Positions 34,795 through 43,675 are shown, counted from the stretch's first letter. The stretch is DNA of 64,000 nucleotides from Streptomyces sp. Je 1-332 (GCF_040730185.1 NZ_CP160402.1:5890001-5954000), one strand, 5' to 3'. Translations and numbers: made by a program. Notes: a model not told the origin generated them from the sequence alone.

Positions 34795-37398
34795 ATGATG
34801 ACGACAGCCGACGATCTCGCGGCGCTCCTGCTGTGCCGCCGGCAGAGTGTGCACGTACCCTCCGGCGCCGGACGGTCCGCCGAGACCGACGCCGGCGTGA
34901 TCGTCCTCGAAGCCGAACTCGCCGACCGCGGGCACCTGTTGACCGCCCCGCTGCGCCGCGCGCTGACCGCTCTGTCCGTCCCCGACCTCGCTGCGACCGG
35001 CATGAAGCTGCTCGCCGATGTCGACGCGCTGATGGGCTCCGACCGTCACCACGCCCCGCTGTTCCGGCGCTTCCCCGACGAGATCGCGTACCAGCCCGCG
35101 TACGACCGCTACACCTCCCTCGTCGTCGAACACCTCGCAGCCCAGCCCCACCAGCCCTGCATGAACTGCGCGGGCACCAAGGCCCGTGTCCGTGCGATCA
35201 AGCCGTGCGCCCATCTGCTGTGCGACGACTGCCACCGCAAGGAGCTGGACACCGGCTGCTGCGACGACTGCTGCATCTGGTACGCCTGCCCCGTCTGCGA
35301 GAACCGGTACGAGACGGACGGGCCCACCGACCCCTGGATCGACACCGGCGCGCACCTCGGCGGCGACGGCGGCGATGTCCTGCGTGCGCTGTGCCTGGCG
35401 GCGCCGGGTGACGCCGCCGCCGAGCTCGCCGCCCTGCTCGCCCGCCGTACGCCTCTGAACCCGCAGGACCACGACGACCTGGTGCTGCTCCTGGGGCAGC
35501 TGGACCCGGCCGACGCCGCTGACTGGCTGCCGGACGCGATTCCCCTGCGCGAGAGCAAGGCGCTCGCCCTCGCGCCGCTGCTCGACATGCCTGCCGTGCG
35601 CGCACTCGTGGGGGAGTACGTGGACACCGCCACCGACGTGCTGCGCATCCTCGTCGTACGGTCCGGTGGCGACCCCGACCTGCTCGAACTGCCGCGTCTG
35701 CGCGGGCTGTCGCGTCCCGTCCGCCGTGAACTCCTCGCCCTGCTCGACGGGTTCGACCTGCGACGCCTCGCCGAGGACATGGCCCGTAACCCGCGCGCCT
35801 GGAAGCGGGTCGGTGAGATCCTGCACCCCTTCGAGCACGCCCACCGGCACGCGCGCGTGGCGCTCGCCTTCGCCGTCCTGCGCGGGACCCGCATCGACGA
35901 CAGCGCACTCTCCGACGTGCTGCTCGCCGAGGCCGCGCGCCACGAGGACGTCCGTATCGCAGGCGACCGGCTGCGGATCTCCACGTGGCAGGGGCGCGTC
36001 GAGGAGGCCATCGGCCGCTGGGACACCACGGCCGCGGCGGGGCTGCTGCGCGAGCGCCCCGGTGATCTCCTGCGCCGGCTCGACGTGTTGCTGGCCCGCT
36101 CGGGATCGACGACCCTGCCGGAGTCCGTGGGCGAGGCGCTCGCCGAGGCCCTGCCCCGCTCCGGGCCCGGCCCGCTGCTCGGTGCGTACGGCCGCATGAA
36201 GGTGCGTGCCGTGCCGGGGCACCGCCGGGTCTTCTTCCCGCGCGGGCGCGTGACCCGGGCCTACGCGGTCGACGACGAGCGGCCGCCGCTGCCGTCCCGG
36301 GTGGCGGGGCGCACCGGTGAGCTCATCGAGGCGGAGGCCGTGCGGCGGCTCGCTGCCGGGGTGGGGGAGGGCGAGCGGTACGACGTGGCCGTCCTGGACG
36401 CCTCGCTGGCCGACCTGCCGGTGCCGTTCGCCGAGCGCGCTTCGGCGGCCTCGCTGGTCGCGGTGCCGCGCGGCAGCTCGCTGCCCATGCCCGCGGACAG
36501 CGAGAACGTGCGGCTCTTCCTGCACTGGCAGCAGCCCCAGGGCGTGCGCGTCGACCTCGACCTGTCCGTCGCGCTCTACGACGACCAGTGGCGCTTCATC
36601 GGCCTGTGCGACTACACCCACCTGACGTACGCGGGCGGCGCAGCCCGGCACTCCGGGGACCTGACGTCGGCCCCCGCCCCGCACGGCGCCACCGAGTACC
36701 TGGACCTGGACCTGCCGCGTCTTGCCCACGTGGGGGTGCGCTTCGTCGTGCCCGCGGTCCTCTCGTACAACAACGTGCCCTTCGACGAACTCCCGGACGC
36801 CTTCGCCGGGTTCATGGCGGTGGAGGGTACGGGGCGCGCGGTCTACGACCCGCGCACCGTCCGGCAGCGTTTCGACCTCGCGGGTGACGCGGCGCTGCGC
36901 GTGCCGATGATCGTCGACCTGCGGTCGCGCCGCGCCTGGTGGGCCGACGTCACCCTCGCCACGGGTGACGGCAACCACGATGTGTGGCGCTACCGCAAGC
37001 AGCTCGGCCGCATGGGCAACGACCTGCTCGACACCTTCCAGCCGCGCGGTCGGGCCACCCTGTGGGACCTCGCCTGCTGGACGGCGGCGGCCCGTACCGA
37101 AGGGCCGGTGTACGTGCGCGGCCGTGGCCACGTCCTGTGGGGCTACCGGCGCGGCGCCGACGAGCCGCGCGCCGACTTCGCGCTGCGGGTCCGCGACGGC
37201 TGGGAGCCCGACGAGCTGCGCGCGGAGGCGGAGCTGTCGGGCCGGCGCCCTCTTCTGGCGCTCCTGCACGGGGAGCTGGAGGGCGCGGACGGCGTCGCTT
37301 CCGGCACGGCCTACCGCCTCTACCCGGGGCCGGTCGACGCCGCGCCGCTGGAGCGGGTCACCGCGGGGGATCTGGCGGGGTGGCTGGAGCCGGGGTGA
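34795..37398 (+). CDS. RING-finger/TerD-like protein (MXAN_6230/SCO0854 type)
   Basis: 867 aa. A complete C3HC4 RING pattern is visible: C122-x2-C125-x12-C138-x-H140-x2-C143-x2-C146-x18-C165-x2-C168, with extra cysteines at 155, 156, 159 and 160. A helical-repeat-like middle (about 180-520) follows. Residues about 550-700 resemble TerD: VDLDLSVALYDDQWRFIG, ARHSGDLTSAPAPHGATEYL and VGVRFVVPAVLSYNNVPF. TerD proteins belong to tellurite/stress systems that bind calcium. The start follows GGGGGTGGGA. It is flanked by polyamine genes but has no obvious link to them. Function unknown. Confidence 0.78.
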   Translation: MMTTADDLAALLLCRRQSVHVPSGAGRSAETDAGVIVLEAELADRGHLLTAPLRRALTALSVPDLAATGMKLLADVDALMGSDRHHAPLFRRFPDEIAYQPAYDRYTSLVVEHLAAQPHQPCMNCAGTKARVRAIKPCAHLLCDDCHRKELDTGCCDDCCIWYACPVCENRYETDGPTDPWIDTGAHLGGDGGDVLRALCLAAPGDAAAELAALLARRTPLNPQDHDDLVLLLGQLDPADAADWLPDAIPLRESKALALAPLLDMPAVRALVGEYVDTATDVLRILVVRSGGDPDLLELPRLRGLSRPVRRELLALLDGFDLRRLAEDMARNPRAWKRVGEILHPFEHAHRHARVALAFAVLRGTRIDDSALSDVLLAEAARHEDVRIAGDRLRISTWQGRVEEAIGRWDTTAAAGLLRERPGDLLRRLDVLLARSGSTTLPESVGEALAEALPRSGPGPLLGAYGRMKVRAVPGHRRVFFPRGRVTRAYAVDDERPPLPSRVAGRTGELIEAEAVRRLAAGVGEGERYDVAVLDASLADLPVPFAERASAASLVAVPRGSSLPMPADSENVRLFLHWQQPQGVRVDLDLSVALYDDQWRFIGLCDYTHLTYAGGAARHSGDLTSAPAPHGATEYLDLDLPRLAHVGVRFVVPAVLSYNNVPFDELPDAFAGFMAVEGTGRAVYDPRTVRQRFDLAGDAALRVPMIVDLRSRRAWWADVTLATGDGNHDVWRYRKQLGRMGNDLLDTFQPRGRATLWDLACWTAAARTEGPVYVRGRGHVLWGYRRGADEPRADFALRVRDGWEPDELRAEAELSGRRPLLALLHGELEGADGVASGTAYRLYPGPVDAAPLERVTAGDLAGWLEPG

Positions 37399-37461
37399 GG
37401 CGGGCCGGCCTCGGATCGACAGGGTGTCGCTTCCCGAGGGCTCGGCTCGACGCAGCGTCCA

Positions 37462-38688
37462 TTGCCTGTACGGGACACGCAGGCGCATGCTGCCGGAGTG
37501 CGAGCGAATCCCAGTGCCTCCTCAGTCTCCCGCCGGTCCCTGCTGCGTGCACTCGGCGGTGGGGCGGCCGTCAGCGCGCTCGCGGGCTGCGGTGTGCCCG
37601 CCGCGTACATAGGTCCCGGCGAGCGCGCCGCCGGGGACCGCTCCCGGCAGGACGGAACGCTGACCTTCGCCAACTGGCCGCTGTACATCGACACCGACGA
37701 CGATGACTCGACGAAGCGGCCTTCGCTCGACGCCTTCGAGAAGCGGACCGGCATAGACGTCCGCTACACGGAGGAGATCAACGACAACGACGAGTTCTTC
37801 GGCAAGATCAGCCCGTCCCTGATGAACCACCAGGAGACGGGCCGCGACCTCATCGTCATCAGCGACTGGATGTGCGCGCGCTTCGTACGCCTGGGCTGGG
37901 TGCAGGAGATGGACAGGACCCGGCAGCCGAACGTCACCAAGTACCTCGACCCGCTGCTGCGTTCGCCGCACTTCGACCCGGGGCGCAAGCACACCGTGCC
38001 CTGGCAGTCGGGCATCACCGGCATCGCGTACAACAAGCGCAGGCTCGGCCGGGAGATCAAGCACGTGTCCGACCTGTGGGCCGACGATCTCAAGGGCCGG
38101 ATCACCCTGCTGTCCGGGCTCGACGAGTCGTTCGCGCTGCTGATGCAGGGCGACGGGGTCGACATCACCAAGTGGAAAGCCGACGATTTCCACGCGGTGT
38201 GCGACCGGGTGGAAAAACTGGTGGCCTCGAAACACATCCGCCGCTTCACCGGCAACGACTACATCAAGGACTTGTCGAGCGGCGACGTCCTGGCGTGCCA
38301 GGCCTACAGCGGTGATGTCATCCAGCTCCAGGCGGACGACCCGGACATCGAGTTCGTCGTCCCCGAGGAGGGCGCGGAGCTGTGGGCGGAATCCCTGATG
38401 ATCCCGAACCTGGCCCGCCACAAGCGGAACGCGGAACGGCTCATCGACTACTACTACGAGCCCGAGGTGGCCGCGGAGCTCGCCGCCTGGGTGAACTACG
38501 TCTGCCCGGTCCCCGCGGCCCGCGACATCCTCGCCTCGTCGAAGGACAAGGAACTGGCGGCCCTCGCGGAGGACCCGCTGATCTTCCCGGACGACGCGAT
38601 GCGGAAGCGGCTCGCGATCGCGCGGGACATCACGTCCGAGGAGCGCACGGAGTTCGCGAAGCGGTGGAACGCGATAGCGGGGCTGTAG
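37462..38688 (+). CDS. PotD-like polyamine-binding lipoprotein (orphan copy)
   Basis: 408 aa if started at TTG 37462; GTG 37498 is an alternative with 396 aa. A Tat-type signal SRRSLLRALGGGAAVSALAG ends in a lipobox cysteine. The mature protein shares long segments with the PotD-like protein at 46132: [50 protein letters not shown] and [18 protein letters not shown]. It has no adjacent permease genes and probably serves the PotABC importer about 9 kb away. The start is uncertain, since neither codon has a good ribosome binding site. Confidence 0.88.
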   Translation: MPVRDTQAHAAGVRANPSASSVSRRSLLRALGGGAAVSALAGCGVPAAYIGPGERAAGDRSRQDGTLTFANWPLYIDTDDDDSTKRPSLDAFEKRTGIDVRYTEEINDNDEFFGKISPSLMNHQETGRDLIVISDWMCARFVRLGWVQEMDRTRQPNVTKYLDPLLRSPHFDPGRKHTVPWQSGITGIAYNKRRLGREIKHVSDLWADDLKGRITLLSGLDESFALLMQGDGVDITKWKADDFHAVCDRVEKLVASKHIRRFTGNDYIKDLSSGDVLACQAYSGDVIQLQADDPDIEFVVPEEGAELWAESLMIPNLARHKRNAERLIDYYYEPEVAAELAAWVNYVCPVPAARDILASSKDKELAALAEDPLIFPDDAMRKRLAIARDITSEERTEFAKRWNAIAGL

Positions 38689-38709
38689 CGGGGCTGGGGG
38701 TGCTCCTGC

Positions 38710-39186
38710 TCAGAAGCTGCGGCGTCGACGGATGGCCTTCCGGGCGTCCGCGGCCGCGTACGTGGCCTCCAGTTGCCAGGTCTTCAGCTTGTCCTGCACC
38801 TTCGACGCGACCGCCCGCCACTTGAACCACAGCGGCAGCCGCCGGAACGGCACGTGGTCGAGGGTGTCGTCGACGGCGTTCCGGGCGAAGCCACCATGGC
38901 CCTCCGCGCGCAGCGCGGCGTACAGCTCCGGGGTCAGCTCGCCGTTGACCCGCGCCGCCGTGCCTGCCGCGGTGTAGGCGAAGCCTCGCTGACCGTGGTC
39001 CGCCAGCCGCATCGCCCTGACGATGCGCGGCGAGGCGTCCGCCAGCGGGCAGTTGAAGGCAAGACCGATCGCCGCCGTGCCGAGGCCCCGCTCGCCGCGC
39101 TCGTACGCCGCGTCCCAGTCCGCGGGGTCGTTGACGCGCAGCAGGGTCTCGCCGCGGCTCCAGTCCCAGTCGGTCTCCACGACCAC
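38710..39186 (-). CDS. Conserved hypothetical protein
   Basis: 158 aa, MVVETDWDWSRGETLLRVND at the start and a basic end (ADARKAIRRRRSF). No signal peptide or membrane segment is seen. Codon use is normal for the genome. It is convergent with the PotD-like gene, with a 21-base gap, and divergent from the CHRD gene. I do not recognise a family. Confidence 0.75.
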   Translation of the reverse strand: MVVETDWDWSRGETLLRVNDPADWDAAYERGERGLGTAAIGLAFNCPLADASPRIVRAMRLADHGQRGFAYTAAGTAARVNGELTPELYAALRAEGHGGFARNAVDDTLDHVPFRRLPLWFKWRAVASKVQDKLKTWQLEATYAAADARKAIRRRRSF

Positions 39187-39268
39187 GCTTCCTTTCCGTT
39201 GCCCGTGCTCGATCTGAACACCCGCGAGTCTCGCTGCGTTTCATGGGTAACCGAAAGGATCGAACGTG

Positions 39269-40078
39269 ATGCTCAAGCGAACCGGCCTTCTCGTGGCGCT
39301 CGCCGCCCTGCCCGCAGCCATCATCGCCGTGACCGTCTCGTCCCCGGTGTTCGCGGCGGACCCCCCTGCCTACCAGATCGACCTGGCCCCGTTGAACGAC
39401 TCCGGCTCCACGGGAACGGCCCTCCTGAGCCTGCGCGGCAACGCCCTGACCGTGTGGATCAAGTCCGAGGGCATGGTGCCGGGGCAGCCGTCGGCGCAGC
39501 ATCTGCACGGTTCCACCGACGGGCACGACTTCCAGTGCCCCGACGACGGCGACGACACCAACGGCGACGGGGTTCTCGACAACACCGAGGCCACCGTCCA
39601 CTACGGCGACATCAACATCTCGCTGACCGAGTCCGGCGGCACCGACGCGGGCAGCGGCCTCGCCGTGGACCGGATGCCGGTGGCCGACGCGCAGGGCAAG
39701 GTCTCCTACAAGCGGACCATCACCGTGGGGCAGGACGTGGTCGAGCACATCAAGGACCTGCACATCGTGCAGCACGGCATCGACCCCAACGACAACGGAA
39801 AGTACGACTTCGAGGGCGCGGGCAAGAGCGAACTCGACCCGAAGCTGCCCCAGGAGGCCACCGCTCCGACCAACTGCGGTGTGGTCAAGGGCGCGGCCGT
39901 CGGGTCCGTGCCCATCGGTGGGGTCGAGACCGGCGGGGGCGTGGAGGACCGTACGTCCGCCGGTGCCCTGACCGGCGCCGCGGGGGCCGGCGCGGTGACG
40001 GCCGCCGGGGTACTCGCACTCGCGCGACGGCGCATGGTGGCCGCCCGCGCGGTCGCGAGGGCCGGGGGAGTCGCGTGA
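39269..40078 (+). CDS. Secreted CHRD-like surface protein, probable sortase substrate
   Basis: 269 aa from ATG 39269, with AAAGGA nine bases upstream; GTG 39266 is adjacent. A signal peptide ends at VFAADPP. The middle resembles a CHRD domain (IDLAPLNDSGSTGTALLSLR, QPSAQHLHGSTDGHDFQCPD). The C-terminus has a membrane segment (ALTGAAGAGAVTAAGVLALA) and a basic tail. PIGGVETGGG (bases 39911-39940) stands shortly before it where an LPXTG-type motif would sit. Its stop overlaps the class F sortase start by ATGA-type overlap (GTGA). Confidence 0.82.
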   Translation: MLKRTGLLVALAALPAAIIAVTVSSPVFAADPPAYQIDLAPLNDSGSTGTALLSLRGNALTVWIKSEGMVPGQPSAQHLHGSTDGHDFQCPDDGDDTNGDGVLDNTEATVHYGDINISLTESGGTDAGSGLAVDRMPVADAQGKVSYKRTITVGQDVVEHIKDLHIVQHGIDPNDNGKYDFEGAGKSELDPKLPQEATAPTNCGVVKGAAVGSVPIGGVETGGGVEDRTSAGALTGAAGAGAVTAAGVLALARRRMVAARAVARAGGVA

Positions 40079-40743
40079 GCCGCACCGCACGACGGGCGTG
40101 GATCGGGGTTCGGCGTGGCTCGGCAGCCGTGGTAGCCGCCGTCGCGGCGGCTCTGGTGCTCACCGCGTGCGCGGGGCAGGACGGCACCGCTGCCTCGCCC
40201 GCGCCGCCACGCCAGGACGCGGCGGGGGAGGCCACACCGGGCGGCGGCCCCACGCGGGCGAAGGAGCCCGGCCAGGCCGACGCACCCCTGGACAGGTCGG
40301 TTCCGCAGCGGGTCGCCATCCCCTCCCTCGGCGTGTCGAGCGCGTTGGAGACGCTGGGGCAGGGCGGGGACGGGGCGATGACGACGCCGCAGGACCCCGA
40401 TCTGGCGGGCTGGTACGAACCGGGCCCCACCCCCGGCTCCAAGGGCCCGGCGGTGATCGCCGGCCACGTGACCTGGAACGGCGCGGACGCGGTCTTCAAG
40501 AAGCTGAAGACGATGAAGGCGGGGGACACGATCGAGGTGACGCGCGAGGACGGGAAGACGGCCACCTTCGCGGTGGACCGTGTCGAGGAGTACCCGAAGA
40601 AGAAGTTCCCCACCCTGGACGTCTACAAGAACATCGACCACGCGGGCCTGCGACTGATCACCTGCGGCGGGGAGTTCGACGCGGACCGCAACTACTACCC
40701 CAACAACGTCACGGTCTTCGCGAGCATGACGGGCGTCGCGTAG
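40075..40743 (+). CDS. Class F sortase
   Basis: 222 aa from GTG 40075, overlapping the CHRD gene by 4 bases. An N-terminal membrane or lipoprotein segment ends VLTACAG. The catalytic triad is visible: His131 in VIAGHVTW, Cys197 in LITCGGEFD, Arg205 in DADRNYYPN. Class F sortases attach surface proteins to the cell wall in actinobacteria. Tight pairing with one secreted protein suggests a dedicated substrate. Confidence 0.9.
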   Translation: MSRTARRAWIGVRRGSAAVVAAVAAALVLTACAGQDGTAASPAPPRQDAAGEATPGGGPTRAKEPGQADAPLDRSVPQRVAIPSLGVSSALETLGQGGDGAMTTPQDPDLAGWYEPGPTPGSKGPAVIAGHVTWNGADAVFKKLKTMKAGDTIEVTREDGKTATFAVDRVEEYPKKKFPTLDVYKNIDHAGLRLITCGGEFDADRNYYPNNVTVFASMTGVA

Positions 40744-40759
40744 CCCCCCTCCCGTAGCG

Positions 40760-40927
40760 TCACTTCGCCATGAGCAGGATGACCAGCACGATGCCGACCA
40801 TGAGGGCGAGGGTCAGCATGCGGCCGACGGGATGCCGAGGGTTGAGGCGGTGGCCGCGGTAGCCGCGTTCGTCGCGCTCGTACACGAAGAGCGGCTCTTC
40901 CCGCTTGTCGTCGTCGCTGTTCCCCAT
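40760..40927 (-). CDS. Small single-pass membrane protein, hypothetical
   Basis: 55 aa, MGNSDDDKREEPLFVYERDE at the N-terminus and one C-terminal membrane segment (MLTLALMVGIVLVILLMAK). It was read directly from the minus strand, and codon choice is consistently G/C-ending. No ribosome binding site is obvious. It lies between the sortase and a glycerophosphodiesterase gene. Confidence 0.6.
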   Translation of the reverse strand: MGNSDDDKREEPLFVYERDERGYRGHRLNPRHPVGRMLTLALMVGIVLVILLMAK

Positions 40928-40957
40928 GTAGCACAAGCTAGTTGAGGGGGCGCCCGG

Positions 40958-41656
40958 CTACGAGAGTGCGCCGTCGGCCCCGGCCCGCAGGGCGTGCAAC
41001 GTGTCGACGCGGTTGGTCGTGATCGAGTCGACGCCGATGTCGATGAGGCGGCGCATCGAGCGCTTGGTGTCCGGGGTCCAGGCCGAGACGAGCAGCCCCT
41101 GGCGGTGCACCTGCGCGACCAGTTCACGCCGGAGCAGAGAGAAGCGGTAGTTGAGCCAGCGGGGCCTGATCGCTTCGAGCACGGCCTGGCGCGGCGGGGC
41201 CAGGGTCGTCCAGGTCAGGGCGATCTCGGCGGCGGGATCGGCGGCGCGCACCGCGAGCATGGTCCGGGCGCCCGCGCAGTAGTACGCCCGCTCCGACGCC
41301 CCGAAGTCGGCGATGGCGCCGACGACCGTGCGCACGGAATCCGGTGTGGCGCCCGGCAGATCCACCATGAGCCGGTGCCCTGCGGTCGCCGCGATGGCCT
41401 CCTCGAGCGTGGGTACGCCGCCCTCCGTGAGGCCGCGCACCTCGTCCGCGGAGAGCGCGGACAAGGGGCGGTCGAGTTCCCACAGACGCTTGAGGGTCGC
41501 GTCGTGCAGCAGGACGGGAACGCCGTCACGGCTGAGACGGACGTCGATCTCCACCGCGTCCGCGCCCCGGTCGAACGCCGAGCGCAGGGAAGGGAGGGTG
41601 TTCTCGCGGACGCGGTAGGGATCGCCTCGGTGGGCCACGGCTGTCACGGTGCGCAT
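40958..41656 (-). CDS. Glycerophosphodiester phosphodiesterase
   Basis: 232 aa from ATG 41656. The GDPD signatures are at the N-terminus: VAHRGDPYRVRENTLPSLRS and GADAVEIDVRLSRDGVPVLL, with the catalytic HRG and E/D metal residues and HDATLKR. The C-terminal VSAWTPDTKRSMRRLIDIGV and following ITTNRVD complete the TIM barrel. It hydrolyses glycerophosphodiesters to glycerol phosphate and an alcohol. The frame stays open upstream to 42301, but that part is the deaminase gene in another frame. Confidence 0.93.
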   Translation of the reverse strand: MRTVTAVAHRGDPYRVRENTLPSLRSAFDRGADAVEIDVRLSRDGVPVLLHDATLKRLWELDRPLSALSADEVRGLTEGGVPTLEEAIAATAGHRLMVDLPGATPDSVRTVVGAIADFGASERAYYCAGARTMLAVRAADPAAEIALTWTTLAPPRQAVLEAIRPRWLNYRFSLLRRELVAQVHRQGLLVSAWTPDTKRSMRRLIDIGVDSITTNRVDTLHALRAGADGALS

Positions 41657-41676
41657 GGGCCCATTGTGGTGCCGCG

Positions 41677-42735
41677 CTAGGGGGCGAGCCAGGTCCGCGT
41701 GTACGTGTCGATCTCCGCGACGAGCTTCGCCTTGTCCGCCGGGTCGAGGAACGACGCGTCGACCGCGTTCTTCGCCAGGTCCGCGATGCCCCGCTCGTCG
41801 AGGTCGAGGAGGCGGGCGGCGATCGCGTACTCGTTGTTGAGGTCGGTGCTGAACATCGGCGGGTCGTCGGAGTTGATGGTGACCGGGACCCCGGCGGCGA
41901 CGAACTGCTTGATCGGGTGCTCGTCGAGGGTGGCGACGGCGCGCGTCGCGATGTTCGACGTCGGGCAGACCTCGAGCGGAATGCGGTGCTCGGCCAGGTG
42001 GGCGAGGAGCTTCGGGTCCTGGGCGGCGCTCGTGCCGTGGCCGATGCGCTCGGCACGCAGGTCGGTGAGGGCGTCCCAGATGGTGCCGGGCCCGGTGGTC
42101 TCGCCCGCATGCGGGACGGAGTGCAGGCCGGCGGCGATCGCGCGGTCGAAGTACGGCTTGAACTGCGGCCGCGGCACGCCGATCTCGGGCCCGCCGAGCC
42201 CGAAGGAGACCAGGCCCTCGGGGCGCAGCTTGTCGGTGGTCGCGAGCCGGACCGTCTCCTCGGCGGATTCGAGTCCCGCCTCGCCGGGGATGTCGAAGCA
42301 CCAGCGCAGTACGACACCGAGGTCTGCCTCGGCGGACTTGCGGGCGTCCTCGATGGCGTCCATGAAGGCGCGGTCGTCGATGCCGCGGCGCACGGAGCTG
42401 TAGGGGGTGACCGTCAGCTCGGCGTAACGGATGTTCTGCCGGGCCATGTCGCGGGCGATCTCGTACGTGAGCAGGCGTACGTCGTCCGGGGTGCGGACCA
42501 GGTCGACGACCGACAGATACACCTGGATGAAGTGGGCGAAGTCCGTGAACTGGAAGAAGTCCACGAGGGCCTCGACGTCCGTGGGCACCTTGGAGTCGGG
42601 GTGCCGGGCGGAGAGGGCCGAGACGATGCGGGGAGATGCCGAGCCGACGTGGTGCACGTGCAGTTCTGCCTTGGGCAGTCCTGCGATGAAGGCATGCGGG
42701 TCGCGTGGCTGCTCTGCGGCGCGGTGGTCGGTCAC
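41677..42735 (-). CDS. Adenosine deaminase family, probable aminodeoxyfutalosine deaminase
   Basis: 352 aa. Metal-site signatures: AELHVHHVGSASP (His26, His28), VPHAGETTGPGTIWDAL, ERIGHGTSA and INSDDPPMF. The HVHHVGS variant and the gene order with the GDPD gene match the S. coelicolor SCO5662 type, which was assigned to 6-aminodeoxyfutalosine deamination in the futalosine menaquinone pathway (Goble, Raushel and colleagues; from memory). An adenosine deaminase role is the alternative. It is divergent from the DUF4190 gene. Confidence 0.85.
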   Translation of the reverse strand: MTDHRAAEQPRDPHAFIAGLPKAELHVHHVGSASPRIVSALSARHPDSKVPTDVEALVDFFQFTDFAHFIQVYLSVVDLVRTPDDVRLLTYEIARDMARQNIRYAELTVTPYSSVRRGIDDRAFMDAIEDARKSAEADLGVVLRWCFDIPGEAGLESAEETVRLATTDKLRPEGLVSFGLGGPEIGVPRPQFKPYFDRAIAAGLHSVPHAGETTGPGTIWDALTDLRAERIGHGTSAAQDPKLLAHLAEHRIPLEVCPTSNIATRAVATLDEHPIKQFVAAGVPVTINSDDPPMFSTDLNNEYAIAARLLDLDERGIADLAKNAVDASFLDPADKAKLVAEIDTYTRTWLAP

Positions 42736-42859
42736 GGTTTCCTCCCCAGGAACGGAATTGATCGGCTGATCGGGTGGGTCGGAATCATCGTAGGCGGCGG
42801 ACCCTTGGCGGAGGGCGGGGGCCGTAGCATGACGGAACGTATGAAAGAGGTGACGCGGG

Positions 42860-43483
42860 ATGTCCGAGGGGTCGGCACGGCCGGGCGGGTCCGAGGGGCG
42901 CGATCCCTGGGCTCCGCCGGAGGATGAGGCGGGGCGGGTGCCGCTGGAGAAGCGGGACCCGTGGGCTGCGCCTTCGCCTGGCGCGGGGGCTTCGGGGGAG
43001 CCGGTGCCGCCGCCTCCGATCGGGCCCGAAGGGCCTGGTCAGGTGCCGTACGGATACCCCGGGCCGCAGGGTCACCCCGGGTACCAGGGTCATCCCGGAT
43101 ATCCCGGCTACCCGGGCTACCAGGGGCAGGGACCGCCCGGATACGGCTGGCCCGCGATGCCGATGGCGCCCGCCAACGGGATGGGCGTGACCGCGCTCGT
43201 CCTCGGGATCATCGCGGCCGCCCTCTTCTGCCTGTGGCCCCTGGCGATCGTGCTCGGCATCCTGGCGATCATCTTCGGGGCGATCGGGCGCGCCAGGGCA
43301 CGGCGCGGGGAGGCGACGAACCCCGGCCAGGCGCTGGCCGGGATCATCTGCGGAATCGCGGGCATCGTCCTGGGCGTGGCCCTGCTGGTGGTGCTGATCG
43401 TGGTGCCGGACGACGCGTTCGAGGAGGACGGGTCGGCTTCGGTGGGCGGCAGCTATTCGGCCTCCGTGGCCGCGGGCCGCTGA
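42860..43483 (+). CDS. DUF4190 membrane protein with PGY repeats
   Basis: 207 aa. The first 105 residues are Pro/Gly/Tyr-rich with repeats of PGYQGHPGYPGYPGYQGQ. Two membrane segments follow (about 108-140 and 155-178) with LGILAIIFGAIGRARARRGE between them, the DUF4190 pattern. The family function is unknown. Codon bias weakens in the repeat part. A hairpin follows the gene. Confidence 0.88.
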   Translation: MSEGSARPGGSEGRDPWAPPEDEAGRVPLEKRDPWAAPSPGAGASGEPVPPPPIGPEGPGQVPYGYPGPQGHPGYQGHPGYPGYPGYQGQGPPGYGWPAMPMAPANGMGVTALVLGIIAAALFCLWPLAIVLGILAIIFGAIGRARARRGEATNPGQALAGIICGIAGIVLGVALLVVLIVVPDDAFEEDGSASVGGSYSASVAAGR

Positions 43484-43523
43484 GCTTTTGCCGGGCGGGG
43501 GCGCCTTCCTCCGGAGTCCTGAG

Positions 43524-43540
43524 CCGCCGCTTCGCGGCGG
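43524..43540 (+). terminator. Hairpin after the DUF4190 gene
   Basis: CCGCCGC (43524-43530) pairs with GCGGCGG (43534-43540) over a TTC loop. There is no T run. Confidence 0.55.
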
Positions 43541-43547
43541 ATGTTCC

Positions 43548-43620
43548 CCGCCCACCCACTCGATTGCCCGGCGGTGCCGGGTGAGCGGAAGTGCACCGTT
43601 GCGGGGTAATCGGGTGGGTG
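43548..43620. repeat. Imperfect inverted repeat, likely extragenic family
   Basis: CACCCACTCGATTGCCC (43553-43569) is nearly complementary to GGGGTAATCGGGTGGGTG (43603-43620), with one or two mismatches. I recall similar sequence in other Streptomyces intergenic regions. Confidence 0.5.
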
Positions 43621-43631
43621 CGTGGGGAGGA

Positions 43632-43675
43632 GCCGCTGGGTGGGTGGGGAAGAGCCGCTGGGTGGGTGGGGAAGA
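43632..43675. repeat. 22-bp tandem repeat, two exact copies
   Basis: GCCGCTGGGTGGGTGGGGAA plus GA occurs at 43632-43653 and 43654-43675, followed by a third partial GCCGC. Non-coding. Confidence 0.85.

Noticed and set aside
41657..42301. N-terminal extension of the glycerophosphodiesterase
   Set aside because: This part lies over the deaminase gene in another frame and has no domain; the family start is at 41656.
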